Shown: positions 54,547 through 63,302 of the stretch, piece by piece
How positions within the stretch are numbered: position 1 is the stretch's first letter
Layout: each line of letters opens with the position of its first letter
Assembly: GCA_905216215.1 (NCBI GenBank)
Contig: CAJMSZ010000004.1
Coordinates: forward strand, 1 to 64,000
Direction: 5' to 3'
Length of the DNA stretch: 64,000 nucleotides
Origin: an uncultured bacterium
Lineage (GTDB): Bacteria > Bacillota > Clostridia > Lachnospirales > Lachnospiraceae
Position numbers and translations under genes: made by a program
The notes under the pieces: model-generated
What the model was told of the DNA's origin: nothing
Databases searched by the model: none
The model's input: only the letters and a program-made list of their open reading frames with translations

Positions 54547-56199
54547 TTATTTTTTCTGTACATACTTCAGACAGTCAAGCGTAACAGCCGCCAAAATGAT
54601 AATACCCTCGAAAATAAACTGAAGGTTCGTATCAATACCAAGAATGGTCAAAGAATATGTCAGGGATGTAAAAATAAGAACACCAGTTACAACACCTGAA
54701 ATCTTACCAATACCACCAGTAAAGGATACTCCTCCAACTACGCAGGCCGCAATCGCATCCATATCCCATCCTTGTCCATAAGCAGCACTACCGGAACCAA
54801 TCATTCGATTACATTCCAACCATGCACCAAATCCGTAAAGAATACCTGCCAGAATAAACGCTCCCATTGTTACCTTAAAAACAGAAATTCCAGATACAGC
54901 TGCTGCTTCCGGATTTCCGCCAACCGCATACAAATTCTTTCCAAAAACGGTTTTATTCCAGATAAACCATACAACAACAATTGCAGCTATTGCCCAAAGA
55001 ATAATCGTTGGAAAACGCCCAATCTGCGGAATAAAGGTATTTGGAATTTCAGAATCAATAGCCCCAAAGGAAACACCCTTTGTTGCATAAGTTACAAGTC
55101 CGAAAATAATCAACATATTTGCCATGGTTGAAATAAACGGATGCATTTTAAATTTTGCCATAAAGAATCCGGCAACCATTGCAAACGCCGTGGTCAATAC
55201 AACGCAGGCAAGCAATGCCAAAAGCGCCTTTGGAACTGGTGCCATGCCAGAAAAATCAAAAATATGTCCAAATACACTACCTGTATTAATTCCCTTATGC
55301 ATGATAATGGTTGCCGTAACCATTCCCATACCAACCATACGCCCTACAGAAAGGTCAGTACCAGTCAACAGAATCAGCCCCGCAACACCAAGCGCAAGGA
55401 ACATTCTCGGTGAAGCCTGCTGAAGAATATTTAAGATATTCGTAACGGTCAGAAGCTGTGTATTCTTCACCAATGGTGTAATGATACAAAGCGCAATAAA
55501 AATCAGAATGATTACAATATACAGTCCATTCCGATAAAGGAATTGTGTCAGGTTAAACGTATATTTATAATTTTCAAAACTCTGTTCTTTTTTCTGTCCA
55601 AATGTAAATTTAGACATCCTCAGCATATCAATCAGATGAAATTTATGCATATACGCATCATGTCTTCTGTCTTTGATTTCCTGCAGTCTGGACTCATGTG
55701 CCATCTGTGCATCAAATAATTTATTTTTAAGTGTATATTTTTCTGCCTTTATCTCTTCTGCATCTTTCAAACTACTTATTTTTTCTTTGTGTTCCGTCTG
55801 AATCTCCGCTTTCAGCTTCTCATAATGGTTGTTTTCTGCCTGCTTCTCAGCCTTACAGCTCTGTACAACAACATCATAATACTCTTTCTTATAGTGCTCT
55901 GAAAGATACTTTTCTGCATCTGTGATCAATTTCGAAATCTGCTGCTTGTTTTCACTTTCTACGCTCTTTGCCTTTTCCAGTTCTTTCTTGCACTCTTCAA
56001 TAATCTTACCCTGTTGTTCTTTCGATAAATTCTTATTTTCTTTTGCTACTGCAATTTGATTTTTTAAACTATCTACTTTATCAGAACCGTCCACACGAAG
56101 TGCATCAATCTGTTCTTGTATTTTTTCAATATACTCGTCAATCGGCTGTAACAGCTTTGCCTCGTCTTCAGCCGAAAGAATCCTATTGTTATCTGCCAT
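54547..56199 (-). CDS. mglC: Galactose/methyl-galactoside ABC permease with N-terminal coiled-coil extension
   Basis: A 550-residue permease of the MglC/RbsC family; typical members have about 330. Residues about 220-550 are the usual permease: NLTQFLYRNGLYIVIILIF, then LALGVAGLILLTGTDLSVGRMVG, KFKMHPFISTMANMLI, NLYAVGGNPEAAAVSGI and GGVSFTGGIGKISG. Residues 1-215 are an additional, very charged segment predicted as coiled coil (EYIEKIQEQIDALRVDGSD, KAEIQTEHKEKISSLKDAEE) without membrane helices, so it lies in the cytoplasm. It may touch MglA or another partner. Last gene of mglBAC; GAGAGGGG precedes the ATG. Confidence 0.94.
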   Translation of the reverse strand: MADNNRILSAEDEAKLLQPIDEYIEKIQEQIDALRVDGSDKVDSLKNQIAVAKENKNLSKEQQGKIIEECKKELEKAKSVESENKQQISKLITDAEKYLSEHYKKEYYDVVVQSCKAEKQAENNHYEKLKAEIQTEHKEKISSLKDAEEIKAEKYTLKNKLFDAQMAHESRLQEIKDRRHDAYMHKFHLIDMLRMSKFTFGQKKEQSFENYKYTFNLTQFLYRNGLYIVIILIFIALCIITPLVKNTQLLTVTNILNILQQASPRMFLALGVAGLILLTGTDLSVGRMVGMGMVTATIIMHKGINTGSVFGHIFDFSGMAPVPKALLALLACVVLTTAFAMVAGFFMAKFKMHPFISTMANMLIIFGLVTYATKGVSFGAIDSEIPNTFIPQIGRFPTIILWAIAAIVVVWFIWNKTVFGKNLYAVGGNPEAAAVSGISVFKVTMGAFILAGILYGFGAWLECNRMIGSGSAAYGQGWDMDAIAACVVGGVSFTGGIGKISGVVTGVLIFTSLTYSLTILGIDTNLQFIFEGIIILAAVTLDCLKYVQKK

Positions 56200-56217
56200 C
56201 GTTCATACCCCTCTCTG

Positions 56218-57726
56218 TTACAAATACTTCGCACTGAGTCTCAATAATTCTTCTTGATCCGTATCCTTTGTATTTACAATTCCGGCAAGCCGTCCATTCG
56301 ACATTACACCGATACGATTTGTAATTCCAAGAATTTCAGGCATTTCCGACGAAACAACAATAATTGTTTTTCCCTGTTTCGCCATATTGATAATCAGCTC
56401 ATAAATCTCATATTTCGCACCAACGTCAATACCTCTGGTCGGATCATCCATCATAAATACACTTGGTGAACGCTCCAGCCATTTTCCAAAGATGACCTTC
56501 TGCTGATTACCGCCAGAAAGACTGGAAATCATATCATCTGGTCCCATACATTTTGTGCGCATGATTTTAATCTTTTCAGCTGTGGCTCGTACCATTTCAT
56601 CACTAGATAACGCGATTCCATGTATATAGTGATTCATGTTGGCAATTGTAGTATTAAACGTAATATCACCTTTCAAAAACAGACCATTTGCTTTTCTTTC
56701 TTCTGTAATCAGCGCAAATCCATGATCCATCGCATCTTTAGGCGAAGAAAAGTTCATAACCTTTCCGTCATATACCACATTTCCTTCTGCTCTGGTACGC
56801 ATTCCAAATATAGTTTCCAAGAGTTCCGTTCGACCGGCACCAACCAGACCATAAAATCCGAAAATCTCACCTTTCCGAATGTCAAAGGAAATATTCTGAA
56901 GTTTTGGTGCATATTTTGTGGAAAGATTTTGTACAGAGAGAATTTTTTCTCCAGGTTCGTTATCTACCGGCGGAAATCTGTTATCCAAAGAACGACCTAC
57001 CATGGCTGAAATCAACTCATTCATGTTCGTATCCTTGCTTTCTTTTGTCATAACCAGACTTCCATCTCTAAGTACTGATATTTCATCGCAAATTTCAAGA
57101 ATTTCGTCCATTTTATGGGAAATATAAATAAGTGAAATCCCCTGTGACTTCAATTGACGCATCATTTTAAAAAGCTTTTCTACTTCTGGTGCTGTAAGTG
57201 ATGATGTGGGTTCATCCAATACAATGACCTTAGAATGGTAAGATATTGCCTTTGCAATCTCGCACATCTGTCTCTGCGACACTGACATTTTTTTCATCGG
57301 TTGCGACAGATTCACCGTAATTCCAAGCTGACGGAATAAATTGGCCGTTTCCTTTTTCATTCTTCCCTCGTCGACCATACCCAGCGAGTTTTTTGGATAT
57401 CGTCCAAGGAACAAATTATCCACAACACTTCTTTCAAGGCACTGATTTAGTTCCTGGTGAACCATTGCTACTCCATTTTCCAGTGCATCTTTCGGTCCCG
57501 AGAACTCAACTTCTCTGCCATCTAATATAATCGTCCCTTCATCTTTATGATAAGTTCCAAAGAGACATTTCATCATTGTCGATTTTCCGGCACCATTTTC
57601 ACCCATAAGTCCCATAATGGTTCCTGGCTTGACATTCATGTTAATCTGTTTCAACACCTTATTCCTGCCAAATGACTTACTCATGCCATTAATCGATAAG
57701 ATATATTTGTTCTTATCCTCTGCCAT
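56218..57726 (-). CDS. mglA: Galactose/methyl-galactoside ABC transporter ATP-binding protein
   Basis: A 502-residue double ATPase. The first domain has Walker A GENGAGKSTMMKCLF, signature MSVSQRQMCEIAKA and Walker B VIVLDEPTSSL; the second has the degenerate P-loop GLVGAGRTELLETIFG, LSGGNQQKVIFGKWL and VFMMDDPTRGIDVG. This asymmetry is normal for sugar importers of the MglA/RbsA type. It powers uptake with MglC and receives sugar from MglB. AAAAGG lies 10 nt before the ATG; an intercistronic hairpin lies before it. Confidence 0.95.
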   Translation of the reverse strand: MAEDKNKYILSINGMSKSFGRNKVLKQINMNVKPGTIMGLMGENGAGKSTMMKCLFGTYHKDEGTIILDGREVEFSGPKDALENGVAMVHQELNQCLERSVVDNLFLGRYPKNSLGMVDEGRMKKETANLFRQLGITVNLSQPMKKMSVSQRQMCEIAKAISYHSKVIVLDEPTSSLTAPEVEKLFKMMRQLKSQGISLIYISHKMDEILEICDEISVLRDGSLVMTKESKDTNMNELISAMVGRSLDNRFPPVDNEPGEKILSVQNLSTKYAPKLQNISFDIRKGEIFGFYGLVGAGRTELLETIFGMRTRAEGNVVYDGKVMNFSSPKDAMDHGFALITEERKANGLFLKGDITFNTTIANMNHYIHGIALSSDEMVRATAEKIKIMRTKCMGPDDMISSLSGGNQQKVIFGKWLERSPSVFMMDDPTRGIDVGAKYEIYELIINMAKQGKTIIVVSSEMPEILGITNRIGVMSNGRLAGIVNTKDTDQEELLRLSAKYL

Positions 57727-57751
57727 ATCTCTGTTTCCTTTTCTAAGCGAA

Positions 57752-57779
57752 AGAAGGGCATCAAAACTGACACCCCTCT
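57752..57779 (-). other. mglB-mglA intercistronic hairpin
   Basis: A 12-bp stem (three G-U pairs in RNA) with a GUUU loop between mglB and mglA, followed by only a short U run. Such hairpins protect the 3' end of the binding-protein message and partly reduce readthrough, so that binding protein is made in excess over the permease. Confidence 0.6.
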
Positions 57780-57813
57780 GTGCATTATCAATCTAATATT
57801 TTCAACGAATCTC

Positions 57814-59085
57814 TTACTTTGAGAGAAGTGATGTATATGCAGCTGCATTATCTGTCTTTACCATGTTAATTGCAAATGCATCATATTCACTTGGATTTCC
57901 AAGACGGTTTGTAATGTTAGACTCTGTCTGACCATCTCCACCGATGTAATCTACTTTCAAATTCAAAAGATCATCATAGTTCTCAAGAAGTGGCTGATAT
58001 GTAGAGCTCAGGAAGTTATCTGATGCATTGTAAATGTTCAGCCATACTTTCTTAGATGGGCTCTTTTCTGAATCAAGCTGCTTAGATACTTTATCATAAA
58101 TCTTTGTTGAATCTGTAAAGTCTTTGTAGTTATCTGCTGTTACAGCAATGTTTAACGCATAGTAAGAACGATCTTCTTCGCTGTATCTGTAATCCTCACC
58201 TTCTGTTAAGCAGTTGCCTGCTTCATCAGGTGTACCGATACCTGTATCAATATCTACACCATCAAGTGAGTTACGAAGAACTCTTAAAGTCAAGTAAGCC
58301 TGAACGTCTGCATGCTGTGAAATTGTTCCACCATATCCTTCTGCAATTGCCGCTACTGCATCACTGTTTGCATCGTATCCAAATGTAGGAACCCCACTGT
58401 CTTTTGCCCATGCGTTAAACATTGACATTCCCATACCATCATTATTAGAAACAACGATATCAATCTGGTCTCCGAAAGATGCTGTCCATGTTCCAATTGC
58501 ATTACCTGCTGTAGCTGCATCCCATGTTGCTCCTGCTGAATTCTTCATTTCCTGAGAAGCAAGCTCACGGATTGTAAATTTCTTTCCATTTACTTCAATC
58601 TCTGCATCCTGAACAACCTTAGAATTTCCATCTACATTTGTTCCTGCCGGAGTGGAATCAATATTTCCACTTTCTTCAACACCTGTTCCAAGAGCTGAAC
58701 GAACTCCACGTGTACGGGCAATAGAATCATTATGTCCGATATCACCGATTGCAAGAACATATCCGATAACTCCGTCACCGTTTCTGTCAATCTTATCTGC
58801 GTTTGCTTTGATGTAATCTACAACCATCTGTCCCTGCAATTCAGCACCCTGATTTGCATCAAATCCTACATAATAGGTATCTTTGTTGAAATTCAACGCA
58901 TCCTGATCCAATTCCCCTGTTGAGCTGTTAGATGGCTGACGATTGAACCAGCAAAGCGGTTTATTCTTGTTTGCTGCCCCACTGTCTGAAGATCCACCTG
59001 AAGAACTTGAAGATCCGCCACACCCTGCAAGCGATAACACAAGTGTCGCTGCCATCATACTAGCCATTACTTTTTTCATTTTCAT
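57814..59085 (-). CDS. mglB: Galactose/glucose-binding lipoprotein, apparently circularly permuted
   Basis: A 423-residue lipoprotein: signal peptide, lipobox LSLAGC22 and a Ser/Gly linker. Against E. coli MglB the domain order is rotated. Residues 44-340 match E. coli positions from about 85 to the end: CWFNRQPS (FFNKEPS), YYVGFDANQG, calcium-loop-like DRNGDGVIG, GDIGHNDSIAR, ATWDAAT, VVSNNDGMGM and TFGYDAN. Residues 346-423 match the E. coli N-terminus: VWLNIYNASDNFLS (VTIYKYDDNFMS) and YDAFAINMV (VKALAINLV). Sugar-contact residues Asn48, His118, Asp120, Arg124, Trp188, Asn215, Asp238, Tyr352, Asp356 and Phe358 are kept. GGAGG lies 8 nt before the ATG. First gene of the operon. Confidence 0.92.
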   Translation of the reverse strand: MKMKKVMASMMAATLVLSLAGCGGSSSSSGGSSDSGAANKNKPLCWFNRQPSNSSTGELDQDALNFNKDTYYVGFDANQGAELQGQMVVDYIKANADKIDRNGDGVIGYVLAIGDIGHNDSIARTRGVRSALGTGVEESGNIDSTPAGTNVDGNSKVVQDAEIEVNGKKFTIRELASQEMKNSAGATWDAATAGNAIGTWTASFGDQIDIVVSNNDGMGMSMFNAWAKDSGVPTFGYDANSDAVAAIAEGYGGTISQHADVQAYLTLRVLRNSLDGVDIDTGIGTPDEAGNCLTEGEDYRYSEEDRSYYALNIAVTADNYKDFTDSTKIYDKVSKQLDSEKSPSKKVWLNIYNASDNFLSSTYQPLLENYDDLLNLKVDYIGGDGQTESNITNRLGNPSEYDAFAINMVKTDNAAAYTSLLSK

Positions 59086-59146
59086 TTTAAATTCCTCCCA
59101 TTTGTTCATTTTGCACCGAAATGCACATGACTTAATAGCTAATTTC

Positions 59147-59152
59147 ATTATA
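59147..59152 (-). promoter_or_regulatory. Candidate -10 of the mgl operon
   Basis: TATAAT on the minus strand about 62 nt before the mglB start, with an AT-rich upstream region but no convincing -35, which would fit an activator-dependent promoter. Between it and 59286 the sequence is AT-rich and shows no other gene. Confidence 0.4.
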
Positions 59153-59286
59153 ATTACCTATATCAGCTTGGAACATAGAATATTTTTGGATTAATTATCA
59201 AATTTTTATGGGCAAGATAAATATTTTTATATATTTTACATAAAACGACCAATCAGGTATAATTAAAATCCATTATCCTTCCATTT

Positions 59287-59547
59287 CTAAATTGGTCCAT
59301 GACCCAGCATATCCACAATCACTTTCATTGCTGCTTTTTCATCCTGCCCATTGCAGATAACTTCTATCTCATCACCTTCATTAATACATGCTCCCAACAC
59401 GCTTAAAACACTCTTAATATTTCCCGCGATATTACAATGTTTAAATGTAATTTCGCAGTCGTAATTTAACATTTTCTCACAGAACGCTCCTACATTTTGA
59501 AAAGAAAAACCAGATAGATTATGAACTGCTACTTTTCTGCTTATCAT
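59287..59547 (-). CDS. HPr-like protein without the active-site histidine
   Basis: An 86-residue protein of the HPr fold: ISRKVAVHNLSGF, GAFCEKMLNYDCEI, NIKSVLSVLGACINEGDEIEV and NGQDEKAAMKVIVDML follow the usual strand-helix order. In HPr the motif GLHARP holds phospho-acceptor His15; here it reads GFSFQN, with Ser at that position, so it cannot take phosphate from enzyme I in the normal way. Ser46, the HPr-kinase site in firmicute HPr and Crh, is present in NIKSVL. The ATG at 59547 has GAGGG upstream. It ends the CdaA-YbbR operon, 13 nt after YbbR. A Crh-like regulatory role is possible. Confidence 0.85.
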   Translation of the reverse strand: MISRKVAVHNLSGFSFQNVGAFCEKMLNYDCEITFKHCNIAGNIKSVLSVLGACINEGDEIEVICNGQDEKAAMKVIVDMLGHGPI

Positions 59548-59560
59548 GTTTACGCCCTCT

Positions 59561-60820
59561 TTATTCTTTTTCCAATGTAACTCCAATCGTCACTTCATGA
59601 TCCAGCTGCACCCCGCCTGGGAGTACAATCTGTAATGGTACCGTATAACTGCCTTCAGATTTAACATCAATCAGGTTGATGTACACACTGCCCTGCTCTA
59701 GCTCACTCATGGAATTCAATTCTTCTCTGGTTCCGATTACAGCAATCTCGATATTTCCGGTGACATCATAGCTGACCTTATATCCGCTTGGTATATTTAA
59801 AACAGATATTGAACCCACAGGAAATTCGAAACGCTTCGTGCCTGCTTTTGCCACAGTAATCTTTACTACTACAGGCACACCTGTGGTCTCATCAAGCACA
59901 CGAAGTCCTCTTGGAATATAATCTGCAATATCTACAGTTCTCTCTACCGTCTCAGACAGATTTGTTTCCTTCAGTGCTTCTGCCGGAATTTTAATACTGT
60001 CAATTCTGTCCAAATCCTCATCTTCCCCGACTACCTCAATCGTCTGCGGTTCAGTCGTCACATCTTCCAGTACATACCCATCTGCCACCTGAATTCCCGA
60101 GGTATCGAAGTATACCTTCACACTCTTTTTATGTTGTACCGTAATGCTGACTTTAACCGTTTCCCCCTCCAGATTATCTTCCAAAGTAGTCATTGTAATA
60201 GATTTTCCGTTTGCATCATAAATTTCCAGTCTTGCATCCAATTCAGTATCTTCTGATTCTCCATTTAGCTGCACGCTTGCTACCACTTTATCGATAGACG
60301 AAACAATAGACTCCGGTCCACTGATTTCTATCTTTTCCGGATTTGCCTTTGCTTCACTAAGTACATAGCCATCCTTCAAATCTCCGGATGTGACTACTGT
60401 AATTGGGAACGATTTCGTTTTATTTGCTTCTATTTGGATCTGAATATTACCCGGTACTGCATACGCTTCGTAGGAATTTCGAATCGCAGCCGTAACCTTG
60501 ACATCGATTGGAATCAAAGTTCCACTTTTGGTGTCCAGATTCTTCATATCCGCTGTTGCCACAATGGAATCCACTCTAATTTTTTCCATATCAGACCGCT
60601 TTGCCTTTACCACTACAGACACAGTGTCCGTACTATCTACTACCTGATAGGTATTGCCACGATTTGTAATAATTTCTGGATGTATAACCGTAACCGGTAC
60701 TCCGGTAAATGTCCTCGTCATAACCGGGTCCTGTACATTTACAACTGCCAGCCACAATAGAAAGGAGAATCCAAGCGCCAGCACTTTGTAACCCCAGTTT
60801 TTAGTCAGTGCCTCTCTCAT
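59561..60820 (-). CDS. cdaR: YbbR-domain protein, regulator of CdaA
   Basis: A membrane-anchored extracytoplasmic protein of about 419 residues. One N-terminal helix (YKVLALGFSFLLWLAVVNV) is followed by four YbbR-like modules, recognisable by repeated VPV-x-V, GYVLSEAKANPEKIEISGP, GYVLEDVTTEPQTIEVVGE and PSGYKVSYDVTGNIEIAVIG segments. CdaR binds CdaA in the membrane and modulates c-di-AMP synthesis. The ATG at 60820 is inside the end of cdaA, a 20-nt overlap that implies coupled translation. Confidence 0.92.
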   Translation of the reverse strand: MREALTKNWGYKVLALGFSFLLWLAVVNVQDPVMTRTFTGVPVTVIHPEIITNRGNTYQVVDSTDTVSVVVKAKRSDMEKIRVDSIVATADMKNLDTKSGTLIPIDVKVTAAIRNSYEAYAVPGNIQIQIEANKTKSFPITVVTSGDLKDGYVLSEAKANPEKIEISGPESIVSSIDKVVASVQLNGESEDTELDARLEIYDANGKSITMTTLEDNLEGETVKVSITVQHKKSVKVYFDTSGIQVADGYVLEDVTTEPQTIEVVGEDEDLDRIDSIKIPAEALKETNLSETVERTVDIADYIPRGLRVLDETTGVPVVVKITVAKAGTKRFEFPVGSISVLNIPSGYKVSYDVTGNIEIAVIGTREELNSMSELEQGSVYINLIDVKSEGSYTVPLQIVLPGGVQLDHEVTIGVTLEKE

Positions 60821-61688
60821 CTTTCTTCCGCCCTTTCCATATTTTTTTAATTCCGCCGATCTCCAGTTCTTTATTCTGTAGTGCATTTATGCGCTGTTTT
60901 AAGTATTCCGGAGTCACGTTTCTTGCAAGTCGTCCACCTTCCGCAATCGATACATGACCTGTTTCTTCCGATACCACTATAATCATAGCATCACTTACTT
61001 CACTCATTCCAATCGCAGCACGATGTCTGGTGCCAAGGTCTTTACTGATCTGCATATTATCTGAAAGAGGAAGATAGCAGGTTGCAGACACAATACGGTT
61101 CCCACGGACAATAATTGCTCCGTCATGTAGAGGAGTATTATGCTCGAAAATATTAATCAGGACCTGACTTGATACAATACAGTCAAGTGGAATGCCCGTT
61201 CTCTCATATTCGGTCAACACAGTCTCCCTTTCAACTACGATTAGCGCCCCCGTCTTAACACTTCCCATCTCAAAGGACGCTCTAACAATACCATCAATGG
61301 TTGCCTCGCTGAATTTTGTGTTTTCCTTTCCTTTCTTTTCAAAAAAGACAGCGCCGGACCAGAACTGCTTCTCGCCTAATTTTTCCAGTGCCCGCCTGAG
61401 TTCCGGCTGGAAAACAACAACAACGGCCGTTGCCATAACCGAAAGCATATTTTTTGCTATCCACAAAATAGTATACATTTTGAAGATATAGGCAATCAGA
61501 ATAAAACCACCCAGCACCAATATCCCTTTCAACAGCATCCATGCCTTTGTATTTTTTATCCACAAGATAATCTGATAAATCAGAAACGCTATAATGAAGA
61601 TTTCTACAATATCAATAACTCTGACTCTTGGAAAATACATTTCTCCTGATATATAATCCTGAAAAAATTTTTGAAACGTTGCAAACAC
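60801..61688 (-). CDS. cdaA: Diadenylate cyclase CdaA (c-di-AMP synthase)
   Basis: A 295-residue membrane enzyme that makes c-di-AMP from two ATP. Three N-terminal helices (VEIFIIAFLIYQIILWI, MLLKGILVLGGFILIAYIF and a third) precede the DisA_N/DAC domain. The catalytic motifs are NTPLHDGAIIV (DGA) and LGTRHRAAIGMSE (RHR), both intact. It starts at GTG with GGAGG upstream. It lies 39 nt after the membrane protein gene and overlaps cdaR. The usual glmM is not in the window. Confidence 0.95.
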   Translation of the reverse strand: MFATFQKFFQDYISGEMYFPRVRVIDIVEIFIIAFLIYQIILWIKNTKAWMLLKGILVLGGFILIAYIFKMYTILWIAKNMLSVMATAVVVVFQPELRRALEKLGEKQFWSGAVFFEKKGKENTKFSEATIDGIVRASFEMGSVKTGALIVVERETVLTEYERTGIPLDCIVSSQVLINIFEHNTPLHDGAIIVRGNRIVSATCYLPLSDNMQISKDLGTRHRAAIGMSEVSDAMIIVVSEETGHVSIAEGGRLARNVTPEYLKQRINALQNKELEIGGIKKIWKGRKKDERGTD

Positions 61689-61727
61689 ACTCGCACCTCC
61701 TCTCTCCTATCTGATAAACACCGTTCC

Positions 61728-62849
61728 TTATTTATCATTTAATTCTTTATTTACAATATCTTGAAATTCCATCTCTTCTTTCAGATTGCGTTCCAATAAA
61801 ATCTCTTCTGTACTTTTTTCTTCTCTGTCTTCTGACTTTCTTCTGCTCTCAGGACTTTTCTTTCTTTCTGACATTCTTCTATTTCCAGAACTCTTTTCGT
61901 TTTGTTCCCTCGTTGTCTTGTCCGGATGCTTTCTCTCATTAATATGCTTCACGACCTTGTCTGGTGCAGCAACTGTAAGTTTTGGAACAGCTTTCACATA
62001 GTAATAATACTCATCATCCTCGAACTGCATGCGTTCTGTCCGCGAATAATCCACTGAGAAAAACAGGAACTCCATAACCAGTCCCACTACAATTGCTACT
62101 AAATTCCCTAAAATTAGAGCACCATAGGAAATCTTAACTCCAAGCGACACAGAACCAATTGCATATACAACAATATTTACAATCGCACCAGAAGCAACGG
62201 CTGCTGCCCATGCATAATCAATTGCCATTCTGCGAATCGCATACACGATGCATACGCAGGCAATTACTGCAAAACAGGCAACCCACATTTCTTTATTCTG
62301 AAAGACTGATTTTACAAACAGCATCATCTGATTCATAACTCCATCCGTATTCACGATGGTAGTTGCCGATACTTTCAAAAATGCAATCATATAATATGTA
62401 ATGGTTCCAAACACAATAGGTACTGCAATAACAGGGCCAAACACAAGACCACACGCAATTGGAACGACATAGGTAAGATTCAGCATACATGCAATCGGTG
62501 TAATCATTAAAATGATGGCTCTCTTTGGTGTAAACTGGCAGTAAAGTGCAAACATCATGAAAAATACGATTGCACACACTCCCATAATTCCAAGCGACAA
62601 ACTACACATGTGCAGCAGAACAAGTCCGGCTGCAAATATCATAGTAAAAATCGGTGGCAGAACCGTACAAACAACTGCCAATCCCAGTGAAATAATTGGT
62701 GACGTCATGCTCTTCATTACTCCGATATTACAGTTGATCACATAAAATGTTACAATTGCCAGGAGAAACTGAATGACTTTATCCACAATAAGAGAATACT
62801 TTGCGTAAAACTCCCGCAATTTTTCCTTCCACACTAATAATTCACTCAT
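61728..62849 (-). CDS. Polytopic membrane protein of unknown function
   Basis: A 373-residue protein with about eight to ten helices over residues 20-275 and a charged, probably disordered cytoplasmic tail of about 100 residues rich in Lys, Arg, Glu and Ser (NEKSSGNRRMSERKKSPES). I do not recognise the family. It overlaps the preceding gene by 1 nt (TAATG) and is followed by cdaA after 39 nt, so it belongs to the c-di-AMP operon. Transport or a link between c-di-AMP and the envelope is possible but not shown. Confidence 0.8.
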   Translation of the reverse strand: MSELLVWKEKLREFYAKYSLIVDKVIQFLLAIVTFYVINCNIGVMKSMTSPIISLGLAVVCTVLPPIFTMIFAAGLVLLHMCSLSLGIMGVCAIVFFMMFALYCQFTPKRAIILMITPIACMLNLTYVVPIACGLVFGPVIAVPIVFGTITYYMIAFLKVSATTIVNTDGVMNQMMLFVKSVFQNKEMWVACFAVIACVCIVYAIRRMAIDYAWAAAVASGAIVNIVVYAIGSVSLGVKISYGALILGNLVAIVVGLVMEFLFFSVDYSRTERMQFEDDEYYYYVKAVPKLTVAAPDKVVKHINERKHPDKTTREQNEKSSGNRRMSERKKSPESRRKSEDREEKSTEEILLERNLKEEMEFQDIVNKELNDK

Positions 62850-63244
62850 TATCCTATCTCCTTCTCATACATCTTATTTAATCTCGTCAACATCTGGTTG
62901 AATTTTTTGACACGTTTTCTTGCCGCAATGAATTTCTTCTGATAAAAATGATATGCGCCCACTCCATAAAGCAACACCAGTACACAATACCCGGCTATAA
63001 CCCCGGCTACCAATAAAATGAGAAATCCAACGCTTAAATGCTCTACAAGTTCATCTGCAAAGGATACCCCAAAAACGAGTAATGCAATCATGTACCCAAA
63101 AGTAACCCAGATTAAAGAAACCAATACCTTAAGACTCAGATAATCCTTCTTGTAATAAGTACTTACGGCAATATCTTCTTCTCCCTGGTTTTTCTCATAC
63201 ATGGCCATTCTCGTCATGATTTTCAATTTATTCTCATCAATCAT
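62849..63244 (-). CDS. Small membrane protein of unknown function
   Basis: A 131-residue protein: a soluble N-terminal third, two or three membrane helices (VLVSLIWVTFGYMIALLVFG; FLILLVAGVIAGYCVLVLL) and a basic C-terminal amphipathic helix (KKFIAARKRVKKFNQMLTRL). Not recognised as a family. It is the first gene of the operon leading to cdaA; a GAGGTG ribosome site precedes the ATG and a TATAAT at 63275-63280 (minus) may be its -10. Confidence 0.75.
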   Translation of the reverse strand: MIDENKLKIMTRMAMYEKNQGEEDIAVSTYYKKDYLSLKVLVSLIWVTFGYMIALLVFGVSFADELVEHLSVGFLILLVAGVIAGYCVLVLLYGVGAYHFYQKKFIAARKRVKKFNQMLTRLNKMYEKEIG

Positions 63245-63302
63245 TGTAACACCTCAACCTATCACTTCCCATATATTATATACTTTTTAAGTATAGCAAA
63301 TC

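Noticed and set aside
59111..59126. Catabolite-response element (cre) in the mglB leader
   Set aside because: The sequence has TGCA at both ends but lacks the central CG at the consensus position, and it lies downstream of the -10.
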